Shown here: positions 15,923 to 23,021 of the stretch, one piece after another | How the letters are laid out: the number at the start of each line of letters is the position of its first letter | Numbering within the stretch: the stretch's first letter is position 1 | DNA from: JBJGXI01 sp045635475 | GTDB taxonomy: Bacteria > Bacillota > Bacilli > Bacillales > Amphibacillaceae | NCBI RefSeq assembly: GCF_045635475.1 | Contig: NZ_JBJGXI010000057.1 | Location: 1-29,841 of the forward strand | Direction of reading: 5' to 3' | Length of the DNA stretch: 29,841 nt | Translations under genes and position numbers: made by a program | Notes under the pieces: model-generated | What the model was told of the DNA's origin: nothing | The model's database searches: none | Seen by the model: the letters and a program-made list of their open reading frames with translations, nothing else

Positions 15923-16442
15923 TTTTTAGAGGGTTGTTGTTATTACGTAAAATAGCTAAACTCCGTCGTAGTGTAAAACAGGCGCTTTGGAAAAATACGC
16001 CCTTTCCGGCGGGGAACGCTCTACTCCTCCTCGATCGCAAAGTGCGCTCTCTGCGGGGTCTTCAGACTGTTCCGCTCCCGCTGGAGTGGCGTATTTTTCC
16101 AAAGCTTAGGGTAGTTTTCTGTTACACATCTTTTATGAAGCGTAGGCCCTACACTTTGACTCCTCGAAAACACAACCCAATTTTCTTCGTGCGATGCTTC
16201 GCTGTCGTAGCTTTCCTTGGGACTGCGATTACTCGTCCCACCGAAAACATTTGTCCTGCGGGACTAGTGGCCTAAGTGAGACCCCGAAGCGCGATAGCGC
16301 GAGGCGGCTCACTAGCCCCCCGCTGAAAGCAAAGTGTAGGGACGGAGCGGTGTACATCTAAGATCGTGAGCACCTAACTACTACGACGTATATTACTTCA
16401 AGTCCGAAATATGTAAAGCAACGAACTTTTCGAAAAGAGTCC
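15923..16442. repeat. Dispersed intergenic repeat, copy 4, strongly folded
   Basis: This GC-rich, gene-free stretch shares with copy 1 the start (GTTGTTGTTATTA), the GCGATTACTCG/CACCGAAAACATTTG block and the end (CGAAAAGAGYC). GCTTTGGAAAAATACGCC at 15984-16001 is perfectly inverted at 16088-16105; CCCTACACTTTG at 16147-16158 is perfectly inverted at 16330-16341; inside that, CTAAGTGAG..CTCACTAG and GCGCGATAGCGC make another stem near 16273-16314. The same style of GC-rich folded intergenic repeat is known to me from other Bacillaceae genomes, without an agreed function. The 119-aa ORF across it has no ribosome binding site and is rejected. Confidence 0.75.
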
Positions 16443-16480
16443 CAGCTCGACCTAAGGTGTCAATAATATTTCGAATAAAT

Positions 16481-16521
16481 ATGTTACAAATTTGTGAACT
16501 TATATGTTACAATTGTTGTAA
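16481..16521 (+). promoter_or_regulatory. Tandem TTACAA-type palindromes before small membrane gene
   Basis: ATGTTACAA occurs at 16481-16489 and 16504-16512. The second copy is part of TTACAA-TTG-TTGTAA (perfect 6-bp arms, 16507-16521), and the first of the near-palindrome TTACAAATTTGTGAA. Two like-spaced dyads 23 bases apart suggest a dimeric repressor site, identity unknown. Confidence 0.35.
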
Positions 16522-16561
16522 GCACTTTCAAATGATATTAGAGAAAGTAATAAAGGAGTTG

Positions 16562-16858
16562 ATGAAGGTGGATTTATTGTTAATCTATCTGTTGTTCTTT
16601 AGTTTTATGCCGTTTATATTATGGACGGAGCATTTACGAAAAACTGCGATTGCGCTAACAATATTAGTAATTGGCGCCTGGGTATCATTCGCAAACTTTG
16701 CCTTTGCTGGTGGTGCAGCTGACTCTAACCTGATTTACCTTTTGATTTTATTTGCTACCTTTATTTATGGTCACATCTCTTTTGTACAGATGATTTTGCA
16801 AATTAAAAAATCACTGAGCACGAAGAGTATCTTTCCATTTATTCAATCTAACAATTAA
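16562..16858 (+). CDS. Small membrane protein of unknown function, three helices
   Basis: A 98-aa protein, MKVDLLLIYLLFFSFMPF at the start, with three hydrophobic segments (about residues 4-19, 24-45 and 52-74) and a short basic C-terminal tail (QIKKSLSTKS). I do not recognise a family. I place the start at ATG 16562, three bases after AAAGGAG; a GTG two codons later would have better spacing, and the longer open frame from 16457 has no ribosome binding site and a cysteine-rich, unlikely N-terminus. Tandem dyads lie just upstream. It is followed by a long hairpin (16892-16992) facing the DUF1836 gene. Probably expressed, but role unknown. Confidence 0.65.
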   Translation: MKVDLLLIYLLFFSFMPFILWTEHLRKTAIALTILVIGAWVSFANFAFAGGAADSNLIYLLILFATFIYGHISFVQMILQIKKSLSTKSIFPFIQSNN

Positions 16859-16891
16859 TTTTCAGTTTAACTTGCTAAGAATATCTGGGTG

Positions 16892-16992
16892 GTGCCTACA
16901 ACCGCCCGAACCGACTGAATAGGGCCATGCACTTCACCTCACTAGTAAAGGGCTACGCCAGATTAACAGCCTATTCGGGCGGTTGCAGGCAC
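16892..16992. terminator. Long bulged hairpin between convergent genes
   Basis: GTGCCTACAACCGCCCGAA plus AATAGG (16892-16910, 16918-16923) pairs with CCTATTCGGGC-GGTTGCAGGCAC (16970-16992), leaving one mismatch, a seven-base bulge (CCGACTG) and a 46-base loop. It sits between convergent genes and touches the stop codon of the DUF1836 gene. No T-run is present on either side, so a terminator role is only one option. Confidence 0.45.
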
Positions 16993-17561
16993 TACTCCTC
17001 CTCCTCAAGTTCGTCCACTAATTTTTCAGCCAATCTACGATACAAATTACTTACATTAACTAGACTAGCAATTAATAATACTTGTTCAATGTAACTTGAT
17101 TCCTCTGTTTCGATTTGTTCAGATTCTTTACTTACCTCTTTTGAGCGTTCAATTATATCGCTTCGAAATGCTTCCTTGTTTATCTCTGTTAATTTAAGAT
17201 AAACATCATAAAATCCTTCTAATGGAAAATCTGTTTCCTCTATATTATTATTGATCCCATCTAACGTTGCTTTTATGTCATTCATTGATAAGGTACCTTT
17301 TAATTGATAAATGAGACTTATTAATATTAAATGTTGCTTAGAGTACTTTTTATTTTTTATTGGAAACAGTAGTTTTGCTTTAGAATAATTGTTAATCATG
17401 GTTTTTGTTAGTATTTTGTCTTGCTCGTTTCGTTTGGTTCCTTCCAATTTTTTTTCAAACAATTGGATGACTTGATCCATATACAAATCAATATTCGGTA
17501 TGTCCTCCATTGATAAATTACTTATTTGAAGCTTCTCTGCTGACTGTTGTATATTACGCAT
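16992..17561 (-). CDS. DUF1836 domain-containing protein
   Basis: A 189-aa, probably cytoplasmic, charged protein resembling the DUF1836 family of Firmicutes, which has a helical N-terminal region suggestive of a winged helix or HTH-like fold. Visible here are LYMDQVIQLFEKKLEG near residues 26-41, the ILTKTMINNYSKAKLLFPIKNKKYSKQ region, HLILISLIYQLKGTLSMNDIKATL (about 76-100), and an acidic C-terminus ending DELEEEE. The block NNYSKAKLLFP before KKYSKQHL is typical of the family and recalls MerR-like winged helices. ATG start with AGGTGG about 7 bases upstream. It is single-gene and convergent with the small membrane gene. No function is established; a regulatory role is a guess. Confidence 0.75.
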   Translation of the reverse strand: MRNIQQSAEKLQISNLSMEDIPNIDLYMDQVIQLFEKKLEGTKRNEQDKILTKTMINNYSKAKLLFPIKNKKYSKQHLILISLIYQLKGTLSMNDIKATLDGINNNIEETDFPLEGFYDVYLKLTEINKEAFRSDIIERSKEVSKESEQIETEESSYIEQVLLIASLVNVSNLYRRLAEKLVDELEEEE

Positions 17562-17697
17562 ATTAAACCACCTATCTGTTTTATTACATTCATTTTACCT
17601 TATCATTCATCAAAGGTAAATGTTGACTATGTGATGTAATGCGTATATTATTATATGTAGTATTAAAAACTACATATTGCACCGTGGAGGTATAATT

Positions 17698-18345
17698 ATG
17701 AATCAGTACATTAGAGAACCAATTAATGGCTTCACACATTTAGCTGGAGCAATTCTATCTTTTATTGGATTATTAGCAATGACTATAAAAGCCACTGCAA
17801 CTGCTGATAACGCGTTGGCGATAGCAGCTGTGATTATCTTCGGCATAAGTATGATCATGCTTTATAGTGCGTCTGCAACGTATCACATGGTTATAGCAAA
17901 GAACAACGTCATTAGCTTTTTACGCAAAATAGACCACTCGATGATATTCATTTTAATCGCAGGAACTTATGCTCCCTTCTGCTTAATAGGGCTAAATGGA
18001 ATGATTGGATGGTTATTAATTAGTGTCATTTTCGTTTTTGCTGTAAGCGGGGTAGTCTTTAAAATGGTCTGGTTTAATTGTCCAAGATGGCTTTCTACTA
18101 GTTTATATATCATTATGGGATGGATCGCTATTTTTGCTTTTTCTCCACTGTCAAAATCGATCCCTACAATGGGACTAACTCTCCTCATTATAGGTGGGAT
18201 AATCTATACAATTGGCGGTGTCATTTATGCTACAAAGCCAAAAATCTTAGAGACAAAGTACATGGGATTTCATGAGATCTTTCACATTTTTATTCTGCTA
18301 GGTAGCTTAGCCCATTTCCTTAGTGTATATATGTACATACTGTAA
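17698..18345 (+). CDS. Hemolysin III family (PAQR-like) membrane protein
   Basis: A 215-aa protein with seven predicted membrane segments belonging to the Hly-III/PAQR superfamily. Motifs: REPINGFTHLAGAILS at the N-terminus (conserved His), SATYHM..FLRKIDHSMIFILIAGTYAPF in the middle, and FHEIFHIFILLGSLAHFLSV at the end, with the conserved histidines that bind zinc in this superfamily. I start at ATG 17698, eight bases after GTGGAGG; the frame is open seven codons upstream without a site. Bacillus members are called YqfA/YplQ or hemolysin III, but haemolytic action of family members in their native hosts is poorly supported. A TATGTAGT/ACTACATA dyad (17654-17676) lies in its leader. Confidence 0.88.
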   Translation: MNQYIREPINGFTHLAGAILSFIGLLAMTIKATATADNALAIAAVIIFGISMIMLYSASATYHMVIAKNNVISFLRKIDHSMIFILIAGTYAPFCLIGLNGMIGWLLISVIFVFAVSGVVFKMVWFNCPRWLSTSLYIIMGWIAIFAFSPLSKSIPTMGLTLLIIGGIIYTIGGVIYATKPKILETKYMGFHEIFHIFILLGSLAHFLSVYMYIL

Positions 18346-18518
18346 GTACTCGGTTTGCTACTTCTACCCATGGATAAAATTTGTTTGTTAGAAAAACTAA
18401 CAAGAAGGCTGATTTGTCTGCACAATACTGATATGATTTCTTTAATGAATAGAGAATTTACTCATTGCTTCCGTTTATTAATTTAAGGTGTCTTATTTGT
18501 GTCTTTTAGGTTGTCTTT

Positions 18519-18560
18519 AGGAAAAGCCTAGAAAAGGTAACTCTTTTCTAGGCTTTTCCT
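18519..18560. terminator. Bidirectional hairpin between hlyIII-like gene and nagB
   Basis: AGGAAAAGCCTAGAAAAG and CTTTTCTAGGCTTTTCCT are perfect 18-bp arms around a six-base loop. Located between convergent genes, 30 bases after the nagB stop. There is no separate T-run, but the right-hand arm is itself U-rich. A weaker TTGTTAG/CTAACAA stem lies at 18385-18403. Confidence 0.65.
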
Positions 18561-18589
18561 ATGATTTGATTCCTAATTATTGGAGCCAA

Positions 18590-19324
18590 TTAGCTTCTTA
18601 TTTTACTAGACAATGCTGCTTTGTCTGCAATCACCTTAACATTGCTATGCTGATGTAGTATTGATGCTGGAAACTGTTCTGATACCTGCTTATTTAGGAG
18701 TTCCTGTAGCGCAATTGCTTTGTTTTCCCCTGAAACCATTAATACAATTTCTTTGCTCTTCATAATCGTACTAATCCCCATTGTAATCGCTTTTGTCGGT
18801 ACCTCATCAATCGTATTAAAAAAGCGTGCATTTGCTTTTCTTGTGGATGATTGCAATTCAACGATATGTGTAGACGAATTGAACGACGTTCCTGGCTCAT
18901 TAAATCCGATATGCCCGTTCATTCCTAGACCTAATATTTGTAGGTCAATCCCATCATGAGCTTGAATCGACTCCTCATATCGCATACATTCATCTTCAAG
19001 GTTTTTCGCTTTTCCATTTGGTATGTTCACTTGGTGATTAGGAATATCAATATAGTTAAACAGATGTTTATCCATGAAATATCTATAACTGTTTGGATCA
19101 TTAGCAAGTAATCCTATATACTCATCTAAATTAAACGTATGTGTGTTAGAAAAAGAGATAGCACCCGCCTTGTACTGCTCTACCAACATTTCATATAAGC
19201 GAACCGGTGTGGATCCCGTTGCAAGTCCGAGCACAGGTGAAGATAATGTACTCATCTTCTGACAGATAATTGCGCACACCTCACGACTCATTGTTTCATA
19301 ATCCTCGACCGTATATAATTCCAT
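18590..19324 (-). CDS. nagB: Glucosamine-6-phosphate deaminase
   Basis: A 244-aa cytoplasmic enzyme that converts glucosamine 6-phosphate to fructose 6-phosphate and ammonia. Motifs are GLATGSTPVRLYEMLVE (phosphate loop, residues about 35-50), TFNLDEYIGL with the catalytic Asp region, QILGLGMNGHIGFNEPGTSF with the catalytic His, and the EIVLMVSGENKAIAL block near the C-terminus. Length fits the short Bacillus NagB class, which lacks the allosteric C-terminal tail of the E. coli enzyme. The ATG follows GAGGAGG by 7 bases. It diverges from a GntR-type regulator (19588) as in a nag locus, but no nagA deacetylase gene accompanies it here. Confidence 0.95.
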   Translation of the reverse strand: MELYTVEDYETMSREVCAIICQKMSTLSSPVLGLATGSTPVRLYEMLVEQYKAGAISFSNTHTFNLDEYIGLLANDPNSYRYFMDKHLFNYIDIPNHQVNIPNGKAKNLEDECMRYEESIQAHDGIDLQILGLGMNGHIGFNEPGTSFNSSTHIVELQSSTRKANARFFNTIDEVPTKAITMGISTIMKSKEIVLMVSGENKAIALQELLNKQVSEQFPASILHQHSNVKVIADKAALSSKIRS

Positions 19325-19502
19325 TTATAAATCCTCCTCGTAAAAAGCATATTCCACGAATTAACACCATTATTTTCTTTATTGCATGCATGTAAACTGG
19401 TCCTTTGATTATATGCACTACTTCATCTGCAACAATCACATAGACTCAACCAGATGATTTCAAAGTCATCCTACACTTAACCTATCATATAGTTTTATAG
19501 TT

Positions 19503-19510
19503 GTCTATAC
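19503..19510. promoter_or_regulatory. Candidate NagR operator between nagB and nagR
   Basis: GTCTATAC within AGTTGTCTATACATTTG matches the GT-N-TA-N-AC core known for HutC-subfamily GntR regulators. A second related TTCTATACTTG lies at 19519-19529. The rest of the 263-base divergent gap shows no further gene. Confidence 0.5.
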
Positions 19511-19587
19511 ATTTGTACTTCTATACTTGTTTAGTGGTTTTTGGTAAAATCTAATCATCAGGTTAAACAAATGGAAAGAGGGATACT

Positions 19588-20307
19588 TTGTTAGATAAAA
19601 ATTCACCACTTCCTATTTATTATCAGTTAGAAGAAGAAATTCGTAGCCTTATCGAAACAGGTAAATTAAAAACAGGAGATCTTTTACCTTCAGAAAGAGA
19701 ATACTCTGAACAATATGGCATCAGTCGCATGACTGCAAGACAAGCAATAAACAACTTAGCAAACGAAGGATTATTAATTAGAGAGAAAGGAAAGGGTACT
19801 TTTGTTGCGGAAAAAAAGTTTGCTCAATCACTTAAAGGAATTACAAGCTTTAGTGAAGACGTAAAAGCACGTGGTTTAGTACCATCTTCCAAGATTATAA
19901 GTTTTGAAGAGGAACCAGCCGATCCCCTTGTTGCAGAAAAACTTTCTATTCAAACGAATGATCCAATATACAAAATATACCGGATACGATTGGCAAACAA
20001 AGAGCCATTAGCTTTAGAAACAACTTACACGCCTAAATCAATAGTTGGAAAACTAACAGAGCTAAATTTTATTGATTCATTTTATTCCTATATCGAGCAA
20101 ACCTTAAATTTAAAAATAACTCATGGGGATCAGGAAATTGAGTCAGCCTTGGCTAATGAATCCGAAATAGATCTTTTAAAATTACAAGAAGGTGATCCAA
20201 TCCTTTTAATACGACGTACGACGTTCTCGATGGAAACGCCATTTGAATATGTACGTACTGTCTATCGTGCAGATAAATACAAATATAAAATTCAAATGCC
20301 AAGGTAA
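19588..20307 (+). CDS. nagR: GntR/HutC-family regulator, NagR-like
   Basis: A 239-aa regulator with an N-terminal winged helix (PLPIYYQLEEEIRSLIETG, LLPSEREYSEQYGISRMTARQAI, residues about 1-75) and a C-terminal UTRA effector domain (about 95-235: SSKIISFEEEPAD, YKIYRIRLANKEPLALETTY, LLIRRTTFSMETPFEY). It resembles Bacillus YvoA/NagR, which binds glucosamine 6-phosphate or GlcNAc 6-phosphate and represses nag genes. The TTG start has AAAGAGGG six bases upstream. It is divergent from nagB with a GTCTATAC core between them, supporting control of nagB and itself. The symbol is inferred from context and domain type. Confidence 0.82.
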   Translation: MLDKNSPLPIYYQLEEEIRSLIETGKLKTGDLLPSEREYSEQYGISRMTARQAINNLANEGLLIREKGKGTFVAEKKFAQSLKGITSFSEDVKARGLVPSSKIISFEEEPADPLVAEKLSIQTNDPIYKIYRIRLANKEPLALETTYTPKSIVGKLTELNFIDSFYSYIEQTLNLKITHGDQEIESALANESEIDLLKLQEGDPILLIRRTTFSMETPFEYVRTVYRADKYKYKIQMPR

Positions 20308-20336
20308 AGTAATAATTATTGATGAGATAATATCGC

Positions 20337-20506
20337 GTTAGATTATCTAACACAATTAATGACATAAGGTTAGAAAGTTGATAATCTATGTATAGTACAT
20401 CATCATTTTTCTCCGCTACTCCTTTCTAAGTGTAAAGTTGAAGAAGAATGCTTACCTTCTGTTAACAGGAAAACCCAAGAATCTTATTAGATTTCTTGGG
20501 TTTTTT
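20337..20506 (+). terminator. Palindrome and intrinsic terminator after nagR
   Basis: The 377-base gap before the ykuK-like gene holds a perfect GTTAGAT-T-ATCTAAC palindrome (20337-20351) and a clear terminator at 20470-20506: AACCCAAGAATCT and AGATTTCTTGGGTT pair with one bulge and are followed by TTTTTTC. No gene or certain promoter was seen in 20507-20683. Confidence 0.75.
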
Positions 20507-20683
20507 CTTTGTTTATTGATTTTCTATTTCAATAGCCCACCCTTCCCCAATGAATTGTAAATATACTATATTAAGCGAACTTGAATTTTTTCTCTTATAA
20601 TTGAATATAACTATCTTAAGAATTCTCATAAAACATTCCTTATCAACAGTTCAAACTGTCGATGAACTGGAAAGGAGATCGAG

Positions 20684-21259
20684 ATGATGGAGGGAGATCA
20701 GCTTCCTTTTATATATGATGGTAAATTTAAGAACCTTTCAGAGAATCATATGTATTTTGAGGATGTATTCGCACATATTGTCCAATTTATGAAACAAGTA
20801 CCAAATGCGAATTATCGTCTTATGGTTGGTACTGATTCACAAGTACACAAGTCAAGTACGACATTTGTTACAGGCGTGGTAATTCAACGGCGTGGAAAAG
20901 GTGCTTGGGCTTGTATCTTACCTGTAAGATTCAATAGAAAATTTCTAAATTTACATGAGAAAATTTCGATGGAGACAACGTTAACAGAACAAGTAGCGTT
21001 TTTATTCAACGATGATCGAAAAAACCAACTAATAGACATTGTGCTGCCTTATTTATATAGAGGAAGCTCCTTCAGTATGGAAGGTCATATAGATGTTGGT
21101 GTTGAAACACGATCGTTAACTCGTTTTCTCGCTAGTGAAATGATGGCAAGAATCGAATCAGTTGGTTTGGAGCCTGTGGTAAAACCTGAATCATTCGTTG
21201 CCTCTGCCTATGCAAATAAATACACCAAGAAGGGTCATCTGAAAATTGCTACATCTTAA
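20684..21259 (+). CDS. YkuK-like RNase H-fold protein (DUF458)
   Basis: A 191-aa protein resembling Bacillus YkuK, a DUF458/RNase H-like family of unknown cellular role. Signs are the NYRLMVGTDSQVHKSSTTFVTGVVI segment (residues about 44-68), where the Asp of GTDSQ is the first candidate RNase H-type catalytic acid, the THTT-like METTLTEQVAF helix, and HIDVGVETRSLTRFLASEMMARIES (second acid pair). The tail PESFVASAYANKYTKK is typical of the family. It is slightly longer than the usual about 170 aa because of the N-terminus. ATG start with GGAAAGGAG about 6 bases upstream; the next codon is also ATG. Single gene, no partner. Nuclease activity is suggested by fold only. Confidence 0.85.
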   Translation: MMEGDQLPFIYDGKFKNLSENHMYFEDVFAHIVQFMKQVPNANYRLMVGTDSQVHKSSTTFVTGVVIQRRGKGAWACILPVRFNRKFLNLHEKISMETTLTEQVAFLFNDDRKNQLIDIVLPYLYRGSSFSMEGHIDVGVETRSLTRFLASEMMARIESVGLEPVVKPESFVASAYANKYTKKGHLKIATS

Positions 21260-21269
21260 CTTTTTGGAC

Positions 21270-21307
21270 ATAAAGAAAACTGTAATACTTATGTGCAAGC
21301 ATTACAG
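21270..21307 (-). terminator. Terminator of the sugar ABC operon
   Basis: On the minus strand CTGTAATGCTT pairs with AAGTATTACAG (one mismatch) around a six-base loop and is followed by TTTTCTTTATG. It starts 27 bases after the stop of the DUF624 gene, the last gene of the operon, and may also stop the ykuK transcript. Confidence 0.65.
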
Positions 21308-21333
21308 ATTGTCAATTTTGCTATATTAAAATT

Positions 21334-21942
21334 CTATGTTGCTGTCTTTACTTGTTGTATTTTTTGCGACAATCTTATTAAAATATGCGACAGAGTAAAA
21401 GCTAAAATACTGCCTGCAACTAGCAAAAATACAGGTACGAAAAAGCAAAGCGCTATTACTAATCCAATAATAATAAAGCAGAGTATCGTATGAAAGATAT
21501 AGCTAATCGATACAAATATTGAATTTTTAAGTATTTGTAAAATAGTTAGCTCGTAATGTACCATGATAAAAAAAAGATGAATCGATGTGAACAAATACAG
21601 CACAGTCATCAGGCTTAACAGATTAAATACAATTGCTTTTCCAGTAAATTCAACATAATGTAAAATATAAAAATCATATGCAATAATTAACGAAGCAATC
21701 GTCCACATAACACCAAGGATAAAACTTTTCTTGAAATTTGCTTTAAATTGTTGTACAAATAAAGAGAATAATCCAGCGTCAATTCCTTCAAATGCCCATT
21801 TTCTAGCAACACCAAATAAAGCAGCAGTGGCTGGGAAAATAGTAACAATTGGAATACAACAAATGAACCACATCACATTTAATAATAGAAAATGTGTGAA
21901 TATATCTAATATACGAAAAAACATATTTCCTGATTTATTCAT
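21334..21942 (-). CDS. DUF624 family membrane protein (YesL-like)
   Basis: A 202-aa polytopic membrane protein with about five hydrophobic segments: MFFRILDIFTHFLLLNVMW near the N-terminus, IPIVTIFPATAALFGVARKW (residues about 31-50, the family signature), LGVMWTIASLIIAY, a middle helix, and a C-terminal CFFVPVFLLVAGSILAF helix. DUF624/YesL proteins commonly accompany carbohydrate ABC transporter operons in Firmicutes, and their role is unknown. The ATG is preceded by GAGGG and begins four bases after the LacI gene stop, indicating translation coupling. It is the last gene before the terminator. Confidence 0.85.
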   Translation of the reverse strand: MNKSGNMFFRILDIFTHFLLLNVMWFICCIPIVTIFPATAALFGVARKWAFEGIDAGLFSLFVQQFKANFKKSFILGVMWTIASLIIAYDFYILHYVEFTGKAIVFNLLSLMTVLYLFTSIHLFFIMVHYELTILQILKNSIFVSISYIFHTILCFIIIGLVIALCFFVPVFLLVAGSILAFTLSHILIRLSQKIQQVKTAT

Positions 21943-21946
21943 AAGA

Positions 21947-22987
21947 TTACCCTCTTGTATTTGACATATAATTATTATCTATCCTGCATGATTCTCTTAA
22001 AACTAATTCAGGATCCACCATAACTGCGTTTGGTTCCGTATTTTTGCTAATTAAATCATGCAACATATGTGCCGCTAGTTTCCCCATTTTATCCTTATCT
22101 TGCTTAATTGTAGCAAGTGGGGGATCGCTGTATCTGCATGCTTCAATGTCATCACAGCCTATTAGCTTTATATCCTGCGGAACTCGTAAACCAACCTCTT
22201 TTATAGCCTTTAGAGCACCTAGAGCCATCATATCTGAGGCAGCATACACAGCTTGTGGATAAGGACGATGTGCAAGAATTTGTTTCATCGCGTAATAACC
22301 TGAATCTTCAAAGTAATCCCCATGTTTGATCCATTCACCACGAGTAGACATACCGAAATTATTCATATAGTCAACGAAACTTTCTTTACGAATATTAGAT
22401 ATCACAGAATCGGATGGACCACCGATAAAGGCAACATCTTTGATGGAATGTAAGTATAGATGTTCCACAACTTTAGCAGAACTCTTACGATTATCCGTAG
22501 TCACATAAGTAGACTTGGGTCCCTTTAGTTCAATGTCTACACCGACACAAGGAACTGTACTTTGATCCAATTCGTAAATTGCCTCTTCAATGTTTTCACC
22601 AGCAATAATTAAGCAACCATCTAATTGAAAATGTTTGCATCGCTTTAGATAGTCTTCTTTATCATTACTAAATTGATTATTAGAGAACACTAAAATATCA
22701 TAACCTAACCTTCCAACCGAAATCTTAAAAGTATTAATAACTTGGTTAAAAAAAGGGTGATTGAATTCTGCATTTACTTTCCCGGCATAAATTAACCCAA
22801 TAAGATGTGATCTTTTTGTAGCCAACGATTTTGCAGAGAAACTAGGCTGATATCCTGTTTCTTCTATTATTTTCAATACTTTCTTGACTGTTTTGGGGCT
22901 GATATTACCAGTATTATTAATTACTTTCGATACGGTACCTGGTGAAACACCTGCCATCCTTGCAATGTCCTTTATCGTAAGCCTCAT
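21947..22987 (-). CDS. LacI-family transcriptional regulator of the ABC sugar operon
   Basis: A 346-aa LacI/GalR regulator. Residues 1-55 form the helix-turn-helix with hinge (TIKDIARMAGVSPGTVSKVINN, GYQPSFSAKSLATKRS), then a periplasmic-binding-protein type effector domain (HLIGLIYAG, FVDYMNNFG, AVYAASDMMALGALKAI, DIKLIGCDDIEACRYSDPPLATIKQD). The effector is probably a sugar carried by the neighbouring permeases. It lies 34 bases after the second permease gene in the same operon, so it would be autoregulated. Its likely operators are the two GAAACCG[C/A]TTTC dyads near 26340 and 26486. The ATG has GAGGG about 6 bases upstream. It is not CcpA: the effector domain and context are specific. Confidence 0.9.
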   Translation of the reverse strand: MRLTIKDIARMAGVSPGTVSKVINNTGNISPKTVKKVLKIIEETGYQPSFSAKSLATKRSHLIGLIYAGKVNAEFNHPFFNQVINTFKISVGRLGYDILVFSNNQFSNDKEDYLKRCKHFQLDGCLIIAGENIEEAIYELDQSTVPCVGVDIELKGPKSTYVTTDNRKSSAKVVEHLYLHSIKDVAFIGGPSDSVISNIRKESFVDYMNNFGMSTRGEWIKHGDYFEDSGYYAMKQILAHRPYPQAVYAASDMMALGALKAIKEVGLRVPQDIKLIGCDDIEACRYSDPPLATIKQDKDKMGKLAAHMLHDLISKNTEPNAVMVDPELVLRESCRIDNNYMSNTRG

Positions 22988-23021
22988 TTAAATCCCTCTG
23001 TTTTTTTAGTATACAAATACT

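Noticed and set aside
15916..16275. 119-aa ORF after ppc
   Set aside because: It lies wholly in the folded repeat copy 4, has no ribosome binding site, starts inside the ppc terminator tail, and its composition reflects the GC-rich repeat.
16457..16561. N-terminal extension of the small membrane protein to 133 aa
   Set aside because: The extension crosses the tandem dyads and has no ribosome binding site, whereas AAAGGAG directly precedes the shorter start.
16892..16992. Integron attC site
   Set aside because: The bulged hairpin recalls attC, but the expected RYYYAAC/GTTRRRY cores and a gene cassette context are missing.
17654..17676. Riboswitch upstream of the hemolysin III family gene
   Set aside because: Only a simple 8-bp dyad is present in an about 120-base leader; no known aptamer core was recognised.
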